64,000 nucleotides of DNA, from NCBI GenBank assembly GCA_035934995.1, contig DASYXI010000048.1:1-64000 (forward strand), written 5' to 3'. The first letter of the stretch is position 1. Each line of letters starts with the position of its first letter. This DNA comes from REEB95 sp035934995. Its GTDB lineage: Bacteria > Pseudomonadota > Alphaproteobacteria > ATCC43930 > CGMCC-115725. Shown in pieces: positions 17,732-27,219 of the stretch. Made by a program: the position numbers and the translations under genes. The notes beneath the pieces were generated by a model, which saw only the letters and a program-made list of their open reading frames with translations, was not told the origin of the DNA and searched no databases.

Positions 17732-19831
17732 TTGGCAGAACGCGCTGGATCGACCGCCCGGGACGCCATTCGGCCGCTGCAAGTGCTGTTAGCGGCGGCC
17801 ATCGCCACGCCGATCCTTTTGTTCAGCGGCGCCGCCTGGCTGAACTACCGATCGACCATCGCCGATGCGCACGAAAGCATCCGTCGGCTGGCGGACGTCG
17901 CCGCGCAGCAGGCGCAGACCGTCTTCCAGACCGACGCCTTCGCTGCCGATCGCATCGCCGACCACACCGCGACGATAAGTTGGGACCAGATCGCCCAGTC
18001 ACCCGAGCTCAGTCAATTTCTCAAACAGATCAAGACGAGCCTGCCGCAGGCGGCCGCAATCCGGCTGGTCGCGCCGGACGGCCGCGTCGTCGCGACCGAC
18101 GGCGCGTTTCCGGTCCGCGCCGTCGTCGCCGGGCCGCAACCCGATTTCCGCGCCGATCGTCAGGGCATGGAAACGCTGCTGGTTTCGCCGGTGGTTCGCA
18201 ACCCGCTCGACGGACAATTCGAATTCATCGTCGCCCGCCCGAAACCCGATCGCGCGGCGCCGGGCGGCTTGATCGAAATCGTCATGAGCCCGGCCTACTT
18301 CGCCCGGTTCTATGCGGCGCTCGCCGAGGAGCACGATTCCCGCACGAGCCTGGTGCGCGATGACGGCGTGTTGCTGGCGCGCGATCCGCTGCCGGACGGG
18401 CCGGTGCGCTTGGCCGCCGACAGCCCGCAGATGCGGGCGATCCACGGCGATCCGGTGTTTGGTACTTTCTCGGACCGCGATGCCGCCGACGGCGCCGAAC
18501 GGATGTTCGCCTATGAGCGGGTGGGCGATTTTCCGATCTATGTCTTCGCCAGCAAGGATCGGTCGGCCATTGTCGCCGCCTGGGCGCGTTATATGGCCAG
18601 CTATTTGATCTACGGCATACCGGTGACGCTGTCGCTGATCGCAGCGACGCTGATCGCGCTCCGTCGCACGCGGCAGATGGCGGCCGAAATCGAACGCCGC
18701 GGCGACCTTGAGGAACAGTATCGGCAGGCGCAGAAAATGGAGGCCATCGGCCAGCTCACCGGCGGCGTCGCGCACGACTTCAACAATCTTCTGACAGTGA
18801 TTCTTGGCAGCCTCGAGCAACTCGAGCGTCTGGTGCCGGCCGAGCCGGCGCGGCGGCTTATTCAGGCGGCAATGCGCGGCGCCGAGCGCGGCGCGCGGCT
18901 GACCCAGTCGCTGCTCTCCTTCGCGCGGCGCCAATCGCTGCGGCCCGAGACCGTCAATCTCAATCGCGTCATCAAGGATTTCGGCGATCTGCTGCGCGGC
19001 GCCGCCAGCGACCGTGTGCAGCTCCAGTTTCTGCTCAGCCCGACGGTCGACCCCTGCCGCGTCGACCCGGCACAGTTCCAGGCGGCGCTGCTCAATCTCG
19101 TGGTCAATGCGCGCGACGCCATGCCGGAAAGCGGCGGGCGGGTCTCGATCGAAACCGACAGCGTGCAGCTCGATGCCGCCATCGGCGTCGCACCCGGCCG
19201 TTACGTGCGCGTGACCATCAACGACACCGGGCGCGGCATGCGGCCTGAAGTCGTCGAGCGCGCGTTCGAGCCGTTCTACACCACCAAGGAAATCGGCAAG
19301 GGCAGCGGCCTCGGCCTGTCGCAGGTCTATGGTTTCGTCAAGCAATCGGGCGGCCATATCGAACTCAGTTCCGAGTCCGGCGTCGGCACGACGGTCCGGC
19401 TTTGTCTGCCGCGCGCCAACGAGATGCCCGCCGAGAATGCCGAGGCGGCGGTGCGGACCGCGGCGGCCAAGGCCGAGATCGTGCTGGTGGTCGAGGACGA
19501 TTCCGAGTTGCGCGCAATGGTGGCGGACAATCTGCGCGCGCTCGGCTATCGCGTGTTGACCGCCGCCAACGCGCCGGCGGCCTTGGCCGTCGCCGAGCGC
19601 GAACCGCGGATCGATTTGCTGTTCAGCGACTATTCGATGCCGTTCGGCATGCTCGGCGACGAACTGGCGCGGCGCGTCCGGCGGATCAAGCCCGGTCTCA
19701 AGGTGGTGCTGACGTCGGGCTATGCCGTCGCGTCGCCCGAGATCGCCGGCATCGACATCAATCTGTTGCAGAAACCCTATCGGCCCGACGAGCTCGCCCG
19801 TGCCATCCGTCAGGCGCTCGACCGCGCCTAG
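17732..19831 (+). CDS. Hybrid sensor histidine kinase with C-terminal receiver
   Basis: A 699-residue inner-membrane two-component sensor. A transmembrane helix near residues 20-38, a periplasmic Cache-like region to about 285 and a second helix near 290-310 precede the kinase core. The H-box is GQLTGGVAHDFNNLLTVILG with H348. ATP-binding blocks are LLNLVVNARDAM, DTGRGM and GKGSGLGLSQVYGFV. A receiver domain ends the protein, phospho-acceptor D633 in LLFSDYSMP. The start is TTG 17732, which has AAGGGAGG six bases upstream; the in-frame ATG at 17687 has no such site. No partner DNA-binding regulator is adjacent. Confidence 0.88.
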   Translation: MAERAGSTARDAIRPLQVLLAAAIATPILLFSGAAWLNYRSTIADAHESIRRLADVAAQQAQTVFQTDAFAADRIADHTATISWDQIAQSPELSQFLKQIKTSLPQAAAIRLVAPDGRVVATDGAFPVRAVVAGPQPDFRADRQGMETLLVSPVVRNPLDGQFEFIVARPKPDRAAPGGLIEIVMSPAYFARFYAALAEEHDSRTSLVRDDGVLLARDPLPDGPVRLAADSPQMRAIHGDPVFGTFSDRDAADGAERMFAYERVGDFPIYVFASKDRSAIVAAWARYMASYLIYGIPVTLSLIAATLIALRRTRQMAAEIERRGDLEEQYRQAQKMEAIGQLTGGVAHDFNNLLTVILGSLEQLERLVPAEPARRLIQAAMRGAERGARLTQSLLSFARRQSLRPETVNLNRVIKDFGDLLRGAASDRVQLQFLLSPTVDPCRVDPAQFQAALLNLVVNARDAMPESGGRVSIETDSVQLDAAIGVAPGRYVRVTINDTGRGMRPEVVERAFEPFYTTKEIGKGSGLGLSQVYGFVKQSGGHIELSSESGVGTTVRLCLPRANEMPAENAEAAVRTAAAKAEIVLVVEDDSELRAMVADNLRALGYRVLTAANAPAALAVAEREPRIDLLFSDYSMPFGMLGDELARRVRRIKPGLKVVLTSGYAVASPEIAGIDINLLQKPYRPDELARAIRQALDRA

Positions 19832-19867
19832 ACCGCGCTTCGTTCGTTTGCGCTATGCTGCCGGCCG

Positions 19868-21178
19868 ATGAGCCAGCCTTCTGTCCAATCCACCGGGGCC
19901 GCCTTTGCCGGCGGCCCCGCGCTTCATCCGCAATTCGACGCATTAGCCCGGGAGCTGCACGCGCGGCCCTATGGCGTCGTCGCGGCCCCGGCGCGAATCG
20001 TCCACTTGGCGCTCACCGGCGGCGACAGCGCCGTCGAACGCACCGCTTTGGCGCAGCTCTGCACCGTGCATCGCGTGCCCGTGCCGTCGGCCGTCGAATC
20101 GCATGTTCAGCTCGAATGCGACGGCTTCCGTCTGACCTGGGAGCGGCATACCGAATTCGCGACCTACACCTTCGTGCTGCCGTGGCACGGCGGCGGGCTG
20201 TTCCCGCCGGTTCGCGCGTTGCCGTTGCCGCACGACTGGATCGCCAAACTGCCGGGCCAGGTCGTCGCTGCGGTGCAGATGGCGCTGGGCGAAGGCGAGC
20301 CGCCGGCGCCGGCCACCGTCGCCGAGCTGTTCGAAGGCGGCAATATCGTCGGTGGTTTCGCCGCCGGCGGTTTGGCGCAGCTGTGGACCGATCTGCGGCC
20401 CGACCGCGATCATTTCGTGCGCATGCTCGCGCACAACGGCACCATGACGTCGCCGCGCCAGGCCGGCCGCTTGGTGCAGCGCCTGCTCGAGATCGAAACC
20501 TACACGATGATGGCGCTGCTGGCGCTGCCGTTGGCGCGCGAGATCAATCCGGCGGTCACCGCGATCGAGCGCAATCTCACCGGCATCGCCGAAGCGACCA
20601 CCGGCGCCGACGCGCTCGAGGACGAACAGGCGCTGCTCACGCGACTGTTGGGACTGGCGGCCGAGCTGGCGACGATCGGCGCGCACACGCCCTATCGCTT
20701 CGGTGCCGCGCGCGCCTATTACATGCTGGTGCAGAAGCGCATCGAGGAGTTGCGCGAACGCCGCATCGAAGGCCGACAGACGGTCGGCGAGTTCATGGAA
20801 CGCCGCCTGTCGCCGGCGATGCGCACCTGCGAAACCATGGAGCGGCGGCTTGAATCGCTGTCCGAGCGCGTCGCCCGCGCTAGCGACCTGCTGCGCACGC
20901 GCATCGACGTCACGCTGGCGGCGCAGAACCGCGACCTGCTGCTGTCGATGAACCGCCGCGCCCGCTTGCAGCTGCGGCTGCAACAGACCGTCGAATTCTT
21001 CTCGATCGCGGCGATCACCTATTACGGCGCCGGCCTGGTCGGCGACGTCGCGCACGGCGCGGCGGTGCTCGGCTTTAAGGTCGATGAGCCGCTGGCGGTG
21101 GCGATTTCGGTACCGGTGATCGGCGGCCTGCTGCTGCTCGGCTTGTGGGCGTTCCACGCCTGGCTCGGCCGCGATTGA
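19868..21178 (+). CDS. DUF3422 family membrane-anchored protein
   Basis: A 436-residue conserved alpha/betaproteobacterial protein. The family opening HPQFDALARELHARPY and the block LTWERHTEFATYTFV are present. A long, charged, predicted coiled-coil segment (about residues 290-370) is followed by two C-terminal transmembrane helices (about 377-397 and 407-430). The topology suggests a large cytoplasmic domain on a membrane hairpin. Function is unknown. It starts 36 bases after the histidine kinase, which might indicate a link. Confidence 0.82.
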   Translation: MSQPSVQSTGAAFAGGPALHPQFDALARELHARPYGVVAAPARIVHLALTGGDSAVERTALAQLCTVHRVPVPSAVESHVQLECDGFRLTWERHTEFATYTFVLPWHGGGLFPPVRALPLPHDWIAKLPGQVVAAVQMALGEGEPPAPATVAELFEGGNIVGGFAAGGLAQLWTDLRPDRDHFVRMLAHNGTMTSPRQAGRLVQRLLEIETYTMMALLALPLAREINPAVTAIERNLTGIAEATTGADALEDEQALLTRLLGLAAELATIGAHTPYRFGAARAYYMLVQKRIEELRERRIEGRQTVGEFMERRLSPAMRTCETMERRLESLSERVARASDLLRTRIDVTLAAQNRDLLLSMNRRARLQLRLQQTVEFFSIAAITYYGAGLVGDVAHGAAVLGFKVDEPLAVAISVPVIGGLLLLGLWAFHAWLGRD

Positions 21179-21285
21179 GCGCGGGAGGCGAGGGATGACG
21201 GCTGCAAGCTGAAACCGCGTTCACGACCGTGATGCTGTTGTGACCGCGAGTCCGCGCGCCGCGAAAACAACGCCGTCCGTCGCTT

Positions 21286-23211
21286 GTGATTTATGTATGG
21301 CGGCGCGATATATTGAGGGTTGATGCGCTCAAGCCGACGGATCGGAATCCCCGGGTGAAGAAAAAAACTGCTGCGAACGTCGGCGATCAGCTGCGCACGA
21401 TCGTTGCCGAAAGCGTCACGATCGCCAAGCATCTCGGCGATTTCACCACCAAACCGCGCGTCTTGGTGATCGCCGCGATCGCGATCGTGGTCGGTTCCTG
21501 CGGTGTGATCGCGGGCGTGGTGTTGCTCGATCTCATCCGGCTGGTGACGAATCTCGCCTATTTCGGCCGGTTCACGCTGGCCGACATTCCGTTCAGCCAA
21601 TCGCATCTGGGACTCGCGGCGGTCGCGGTGCCGGTGGTCGGGTCGCTGATCGTCGGCCTGATCGCCCGCTACGGCAGCGAAAAAATCCGCGGCCACGGCA
21701 TTCCCGAAGCGATCGAGGCGATCCTGCTCGGCCGCAGCCGGCTCGACGTCAAGGTGGCCATTCTCAAGCCGCTGTCATCGGCGATCGCCATCGGCACCGG
21801 CGGCCCGTTCGGCGCCGAGGGCCCGATCATCATGACCGGCGGCGCAGTCGGCTCGCTGATCGGGCAGGTGCTGCCGATCAGCGACAGCGAGCGCAAGACG
21901 CTGCTCGTTGCCGGTGCCGCCGCCGGCATGACCACGGTTTTCGGGACGCCGATCGCGGCGATCATGCTGGCGGTCGAGCTGCTGCTGTTCGAGTGGACGC
22001 CGCGCAGCTTCGTTCCGGTCGCCACCGCCGCCATCACCGCGGCCTTGGAACGCAGCTGGACGAACTTGGCGGACCCTTTGTTCCCCTTCCACGGCGGCAT
22101 GAGCGTGTCGCTGGTCGCGTTGTTGTGCTGGTTGCTCATCGGCATCCTGTCGGGCCTGCTGTCGGGCCTGCTGACGCAGATGGTCTATGCCTGCGAGGAT
22201 TTGTTCACCAAGCTGCCGATCCACTGGATGTGGTGGCCGATCTTGGGCGGTGTTGTCGTCGGCCTCGGCGGACTGATCGAGCCTAACGCGTTGGGCGTCG
22301 GCTACTACAACATCGCGCAGATGCTGCGCGGCGATCTGCCGCCATTGGCCGGTCTGTCGCTGACCGTCGTGAAGGCCGTCATCTGGGCCGTCGCGCTCGG
22401 CTCGGGAACGTCGGGCGGCGTTCTCGCGCCATTGCTGATTATCGGCGGCGGCATGGGCGTCGTGCTCGGGCCGATCCTGCCGGCCGCCAGTCCGGGTTTC
22501 TGGCCGTTGCTGGCGATGGCAGCCATCCTGGGCGGCACCATGCGCTCGCCGCTGACGGCGATCTTCTTCGCTGTCGAAATCACCGGCAATACGCACGTCC
22601 TGTTGCCGCTCGCGACCGCCTGCATCACCGCCCACGTGGTCACCGTGCTGCTGCTGCGCCGGTCGATTCTGACCGAGAAGATCGCGCGCCGCGGCCATCA
22701 CCTGCTGCGCGAATACCGCGTCGATCCGTTCGCGCTGGCCAAGGTCAACGGCGTCATGACGCGCAAGGTCGAGACGCTCCCCGACACCATGACGCTGCAT
22801 CAAGTCGCGGCGTTTCTTGCCGATCCCGACACCAAACATCCGAGCTTTCCGGTCGTCGACAGCGAAGGCCACGTTCTCGGCGTCATCGATCCGCCGACGG
22901 TGATCCGCTGGCGCCGCGACGGCAAGCATCGTCGGGCGACGTTGCGGACCTTGCTCGAGCACACCAAGGTGGTACTCGCTTACCCGGACGAATATCTCGA
23001 GGGCGTGATCGAGCGCATGACCAACTCGAACGTCGCGCATTTTCCCGTGGTGTCGCGCGACGGCGCGAGGCTCGTCGGCTATCTGAGCTGGAAGGATTTG
23101 ATGCGCGTCCGGGTACGGTTGGTGCAGGAGGAGCGCGAACGCGAGGCGCTCTACGATTGGCGGCGCGTCGCCGAACCACCGGAGAAGGACGGCGACGAGC
23201 CGGTTCCCTAA
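21286..23211 (+). CDS. ClC-type chloride channel/antiporter with C-terminal CBS pair
   Basis: Up to 641 residues. The ClC core spans about residues 45-470. The selectivity-filter segments are GHGIPEAIEAILLG and GGPFGAEGPIIMTGG; the second includes the gating glutamate (E in GAEGP). GSGTSGGVLAPLLIIGGGMG forms the third. Two CBS domains (about residues 490-620), which in other ClCs bind adenine nucleotides, end the protein. It moves chloride, often in exchange for protons. GTG 21286 is the longest start. GTG 21355 would drop 23 residues and still leave the whole channel. Confidence 0.88.
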   Translation: MIYVWRRDILRVDALKPTDRNPRVKKKTAANVGDQLRTIVAESVTIAKHLGDFTTKPRVLVIAAIAIVVGSCGVIAGVVLLDLIRLVTNLAYFGRFTLADIPFSQSHLGLAAVAVPVVGSLIVGLIARYGSEKIRGHGIPEAIEAILLGRSRLDVKVAILKPLSSAIAIGTGGPFGAEGPIIMTGGAVGSLIGQVLPISDSERKTLLVAGAAAGMTTVFGTPIAAIMLAVELLLFEWTPRSFVPVATAAITAALERSWTNLADPLFPFHGGMSVSLVALLCWLLIGILSGLLSGLLTQMVYACEDLFTKLPIHWMWWPILGGVVVGLGGLIEPNALGVGYYNIAQMLRGDLPPLAGLSLTVVKAVIWAVALGSGTSGGVLAPLLIIGGGMGVVLGPILPAASPGFWPLLAMAAILGGTMRSPLTAIFFAVEITGNTHVLLPLATACITAHVVTVLLLRRSILTEKIARRGHHLLREYRVDPFALAKVNGVMTRKVETLPDTMTLHQVAAFLADPDTKHPSFPVVDSEGHVLGVIDPPTVIRWRRDGKHRRATLRTLLEHTKVVLAYPDEYLEGVIERMTNSNVAHFPVVSRDGARLVGYLSWKDLMRVRVRLVQEEREREALYDWRRVAEPPEKDGDEPVP

Positions 23212-24644
23212 GCGTAGGCCCGCTTTGCCGGCGCCACGACGACGCGGTTTTTCGGGAAAACGACGCTGATCGTCGTGCCGGCGCCCGGCGCGCTGACGAC
23301 GCGCAAATCGGCCTGATGCAGCGCTGCCATGGCGCGGGCCAGCGGCAGGCCCAGCCCGGTGCCCTCGTGACCGCGGCTAAGCGCGCTGTCGACCTGGCCG
23401 AACGGCGTCAGCGCGACGGCGATTTCTTTCTCGCTCATGCCGATGCCGGTGTCGACGACCGCGATGATCAGCTCGCCGCTGGGCGCAAGCGCCGCCGTGG
23501 CCGAGACGGTGCCGCCGGCCGGCGTGAATTTGACGGCGTTCGAGAGCAAGTTGACGAGGATCTGCCGCACCATCCGCTCGCTGCCGACGAGGTCGGGCAG
23601 GTTCGGATCCGCCGTCACATGGAAGGCGACACCGTTTTTTTCGGCCAGGACGGCGATGGTCTCGGCCAAAGTCGCGAGCAGCGGCGGCAACGTAATTCGT
23701 TCGTTGCTGTCGAGCTCGGCCTTGCCCGCCTCGATCTTGGACAGGTCGAGGATGTCGTTGATGATGGCCAGCAGATGCTGCCCGCCGTCGAAGATGTATT
23801 GCGAATATTCGCGATAGGTCTTGGTCGTGTGCGGGCCGAGCGTTTCCTTCATCATCAGCTCGGCGAAGCCGATGATGGCGTTGAGCGGCGTGCGCAGCTC
23901 GTGACTCATGTTGGCGAGGAATTCGGATTTCGCCCGGTTCGCCGATTGCGCCTTGTCGCGCGCCTGGGCGAGGTCTGCCGCGCGGCGTTGCACGCTTTCG
24001 GCGTCGTGCTCGCGTTCGATGGCGCGGCCGAGCTGCAGGCCGATCTGCGACATGAGATGGAGAAGGGTCTCGTCGGGCTCACGCACCGCGTTGGCGAAGA
24101 ACTCCAGCACGGCGACGACCCGGTCGCCCGAAAGGACCGGAAAGGCAGCGGCGGCCCGCAGTCCGCATTGGCGCGCCGCCCATTCGCGCGGGAAGTTGTC
24201 GTCGTTACCGACGTCGATGATCCACGCCGCCTTGCCCGAGGCGAGGACGCGACCCGGCAGGCCTACGCCCTCGGCAAACTCGCCGGCTTCGGTGGCGAGG
24301 CGGAACGTCGCGAGCGTGGCGGCGCCGGCGCCGTGCCAGACGCCGAGCGAGCGCAGCCGCGGTTCTTGCGTCGTGAACTCGACGCCATAGACGTGGCCGA
24401 CCTGCCACCCGGTGAAGCTGCAAACTTCGGTCATGGCCAGGCGCAGCGCGCTGTCGGCGGTCGCGGCCTGGTTGGAAGCTGTGGCGATCTTTTCGAGCAT
24501 CTCGAGCTGCTGCTTGCGCTCGTAAAGCTCGCGCAGCCCGTTTTCGCTCAGCGTCTCGGCTTCGTGTCGCGCCTTCCGTTCGCGTTCGAGACGGCGGCGC
24601 AGCCGGGCCGTTTCGTCGGCGTTATCGGGCAAGGGACACGACAT
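23208..24644 (-). CDS. hnoK: GAF-domain sensor histidine kinase, partner of H-NOX
   Basis: A 478-residue soluble histidine kinase without membrane segments. An N-terminal coiled coil (about 10-50) leads to a GAF domain (about 55-205), then a HisKA domain with FLANMSHELRTPLNAIIGF (H248). The catalytic domain has LLSNAVKFTPAGG, DTGIGM and GTGLGLPLARAM. Its start overlaps the end of the H-NOX gene by 23 bases, so the two are coupled. By analogy with H-NOX/HnoK pairs, the heme protein should inhibit or tune this kinase when it binds NO. Its stop overlaps the convergent ClC gene by 4 bases. No response regulator gene is nearby. Confidence 0.85.
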   Translation of the reverse strand: MSCPLPDNADETARLRRRLERERKARHEAETLSENGLRELYERKQQLEMLEKIATASNQAATADSALRLAMTEVCSFTGWQVGHVYGVEFTTQEPRLRSLGVWHGAGAATLATFRLATEAGEFAEGVGLPGRVLASGKAAWIIDVGNDDNFPREWAARQCGLRAAAAFPVLSGDRVVAVLEFFANAVREPDETLLHLMSQIGLQLGRAIEREHDAESVQRRAADLAQARDKAQSANRAKSEFLANMSHELRTPLNAIIGFAELMMKETLGPHTTKTYREYSQYIFDGGQHLLAIINDILDLSKIEAGKAELDSNERITLPPLLATLAETIAVLAEKNGVAFHVTADPNLPDLVGSERMVRQILVNLLSNAVKFTPAGGTVSATAALAPSGELIIAVVDTGIGMSEKEIAVALTPFGQVDSALSRGHEGTGLGLPLARAMAALHQADLRVVSAPGAGTTISVVFPKNRVVVAPAKRAYA

Positions 24645-25194
24645 CGGCGGTTGCCATCGCGTGAATGCGGATGCTGAGCAGGCACTCGGGGTCGCCCTTG
24701 GCGCTGCAGCGCAGATGCTCGACCGCGGCCGTCTCGCCGAAATAGTTCGCCGCCCCCTCGATGAATCCTTCGGCGAGGGCGCAGAACCGGCGCGGCGATT
24801 CGTATCCGAGCAGCAGCGCGCCGTCCGCCGTTTCCTCGAAACGGAAGGTCGGGCAATTGGCGCCCGGATGGATCTTGCGCACTTCGGGATGGATGATGCT
24901 GTTGACGCTGAAAATAAACGGCAGCGTTGTCTTATGGCCGGTGAAGAAAACCGGATAACGCTTTGCCAGCAGCGGCATCGCTTCGCGCCCGAACCAGCGC
25001 ACGCATTCGTGGAACGAGATGCCGCGCGTGTTGGCGACTGTTTGCACCAGCCGCGTGAACTCGTCGTCGGAATAGCTGCCGAGCGAGGTATAGGCGCCGT
25101 CGAGGCCGGTCTCGTCGAGGATCTTGTCCCACATCGCGTCGCCGTGATGGCGGCTGACGATGGCCTCGAGCAGATTGAAAATAATGCCCTTCAT
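24622..25194 (-). CDS. hnoX: H-NOX heme nitric-oxide sensor
   Basis: A 190-residue stand-alone heme-NO/oxygen-binding domain. The proximal heme ligand is H102 in IIHPEVRKIHPGA, and the propionate-binding Y-x-S-x-R motif is Y131-S133-R135. The residue at 140, a tyrosine in O2-binding H-NOX proteins such as that of Thermoanaerobacter (Tyr140), is leucine here, predicting an NO-selective sensor. C138, H160, C163 and C171 match the spacing of the zinc site known from gammaproteobacterial H-NOX. Cotranscribed with the histidine kinase downstream, it is most likely the NO-input module of that pathway. Heme loading is inferred. Confidence 0.92.
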   Translation of the reverse strand: MKGIIFNLLEAIVSRHHGDAMWDKILDETGLDGAYTSLGSYSDDEFTRLVQTVANTRGISFHECVRWFGREAMPLLAKRYPVFFTGHKTTLPFIFSVNSIIHPEVRKIHPGANCPTFRFEETADGALLLGYESPRRFCALAEGFIEGAANYFGETAAVEHLRCSAKGDPECLLSIRIHAMATADVVSLAR

Positions 25195-25354
25195 CGCACA
25201 CGTAATTTTTTGGCCCTCGCGCCGTGTGGCGCGCGGGTTGCAGCGCGTATTATTTTTGGAGCAACGAGGTTAACCACCCCTGAAGATCGGCCCGCGCCGG
25301 CGGTCCGATCGCCGGTTCGCTGACGAACGGATGCGTCGACCGGTCGCGGCTCGA

Positions 25355-26116
25355 TTACGCCGACACGCCTTCGGAACGTTTGGCCCCCGATTGCGGCAGC
25401 ACGAACAGACACGCGACGATGAAGACGATGATAATCGCCGAGGCGAGCAAGCGGCTGAGCCCCAATCCGCCTTGGTCGTGCGGCTGGTCGAGGAAATCGC
25501 CCAGCGTTGCGCCGAGCGGCCGCGCCAAGATGACCGCCGCCCAGAACAGCGATACGCGGGAGATGCTGGTGCGGAAGTAGAGCACCGCCACGACAATGAG
25601 TCCGGCGGCGAAAACCAGCGCACCCGTCGCCGAGCCGAGATCGAATCCGTCCGAAACCCAATCGCCGAGCGCGGTGCCGAGCGTCTGCGAGAAGGTGATC
25701 GCAATCCAGAAGAAAATTTCCGCTTTCGGCGCGGTCACCGAGCTCGGCGCAATGGTGCCTCGCGCGCGATACCAGATGGCGAGCGTGACCAAGACGCATG
25801 CGAACAGCAGCGCCGAGCCGCCGGCGTAGCCGATGCCGAGCGAGCGGTCGGCGAAATCGGCCATGGTCGTACCGAACATCGTGGCGGCGACGACGGTCGC
25901 CCAATAAAGCGGCGGATGGAGCTTGCCGGCGCGGATTTGCAGCACGGCCAGCACGACGAAGACCGCCAGGAAGAAGGCGGTTCCGCCCAGATAACCCCAA
26001 TCGAGCGTATCGCTGACCCAATCGCCGCCGGTCTCGCCCAGCGTCGTTGCCGCGACATAGATGATCCAAAACCAGATGGCGACAGCCGGGACTTTGCTAT
26101 TCGTCGGCGTCGTCAT
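25355..26116 (-). CDS. COG4705-type polytopic membrane protein
   Basis: A 253-residue inner-membrane protein with about eight hydrophobic helices and an internal duplication. TTLGETGGDWVSDTLDWGYL near residue 28 is echoed by TLGTALGDWVSDGFDLGSA in the second half, with partial echoes at GTTMADFADRSLGIGY and GATLGDFLDQP. The conserved buried aspartates suggest ion or small-molecule transport, but no function is established to my knowledge. The ATG at 26116, preceded by GGGGGGCC, is preferred over an in-frame TTG 15 bases earlier. Confidence 0.8.
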   Translation of the reverse strand: MTTPTNSKVPAVAIWFWIIYVAATTLGETGGDWVSDTLDWGYLGGTAFFLAVFVVLAVLQIRAGKLHPPLYWATVVAATMFGTTMADFADRSLGIGYAGGSALLFACVLVTLAIWYRARGTIAPSSVTAPKAEIFFWIAITFSQTLGTALGDWVSDGFDLGSATGALVFAAGLIVVAVLYFRTSISRVSLFWAAVILARPLGATLGDFLDQPHDQGGLGLSRLLASAIIIVFIVACLFVLPQSGAKRSEGVSA

Positions 26117-26184
26117 TGTGGCCCCCCACAAAGATTGCGTTCAAAAGCCAGAACGCGCGACCGCCAGCCGACGATTGAACGCCC

Positions 26185-27003
26185 CTATCGTTCGGCGTCG
26201 TGCGCGAATTTGACGCCCGCGGTTTCCATGATGTGCTGGACGTTGCGGAAACCATCGGGCGCGACCTGTACCTCGCCCCGAAAGGGATAATCGAAAGCGA
26301 CGATCAGGACAATCACCAAAGCCAGCGACGCCGCGACCGCGCCGGTCATCGCCATGTGCATCGCCAGGCTCTCCATGCCGAAGAGATAGGTCAGGCTGAT
26401 GATGATTGTCGCGCCAAGCACAACCACCCACCAGACGGCCGGGTCGATATGGTCCTGCGCCGCCAGGATGCGGTCCTGTCGCGCGTCATAAAGCGAATTG
26501 AGGCGCCGCAGCATTTCGGACACCATCGCGACCTGCACGGGATTGATGGTTTGCGCGTTGCCGAGCGCGCGATGGATTTTGGCAAGCGGCACCCAGCCGT
26601 CGTTGCCGACCGATGCACCGATGGCCATCGCCGGCCAATCCTTGGTGAGCACGATGTCGATGTAGTCCGCGAGGTCGCTCGTTACTTCCGTCTTGATCGG
26701 CTCGGGCATCGCCGTCGCGTCGCGATACAGATCGCCGGTCAGCGAGGCCTCGACCGCCGCCGTGTCGCCGGCCTTGCCGAAGGATTCCCACGCCTCGACG
26801 GCGATGAAGGCCAGCAGCACGGCGAAGACGACGCCGATCAGCGCCGAATTGAAACCGGTGAACTCGTTGTGTTTGCGGCGCAGCTCGACGTGCAGAAAGC
26901 GGCTGGTGACGGCGAGGCCGAGGAGGGAAAGGCCGACCACGAGCGCGACGATGACCGAACCCATCTCCCAGGTCGGCACACCGTAGATCCAATTGACGAT
27001 CAT
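26185..27003 (-). CDS. DUF4239-type (bestrophin-like) membrane protein
   Basis: A 272-residue protein with transmembrane helices near residues 15-35, 50-70, about 190-210 and 215-235, and a soluble middle region. The block NEFTGFNSALIGVVFAVLLAFIAVEAW is typical of the DUF4239 family, sometimes called bestrophin-like. Family members are suspected channels. It lies close to the COG4705-type gene on the same strand and immediately beside the tRNA-Thr/island junction. It is therefore the last host gene before the island. Confidence 0.78.
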   Translation of the reverse strand: MIVNWIYGVPTWEMGSVIVALVVGLSLLGLAVTSRFLHVELRRKHNEFTGFNSALIGVVFAVLLAFIAVEAWESFGKAGDTAAVEASLTGDLYRDATAMPEPIKTEVTSDLADYIDIVLTKDWPAMAIGASVGNDGWVPLAKIHRALGNAQTINPVQVAMVSEMLRRLNSLYDARQDRILAAQDHIDPAVWWVVVLGATIIISLTYLFGMESLAMHMAMTGAVAASLALVIVLIVAFDYPFRGEVQVAPDGFRNVQHIMETAGVKFAHDAER

Positions 27004-27060
27004 GTTTTCCCCCGCGCTTTTTGTGGTCAGCCTATTGGCGGGAGCGTTAATGAAACGTGA

Positions 27061-27135
<75 letters not shown>

Positions 27136-27190
27136 TTACCTATTGAATAACCTTGATATTTTTCACTGACCGGAGCACCCTAAGGCCTGC

Positions 27191-27212
27191 TGTGAGGACT
27201 TTTGTGAGGACT
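27191..27212 (+). promoter_or_regulatory. Tandem TGTGAGGACT motifs, candidate integrase arm sites
   Basis: TGTGAGGACT occurs at 27191-27200 and again at 27203-27212, between attL and the integrase start. The core GTGAGGACT returns at 45214-45222 near the other end. Repeats of this kind beside both att sites are typical integrase arm-binding or accessory sites. Functional assignment is inferred. Confidence 0.5.
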
Positions 27213-27219
27213 CTGGCCC

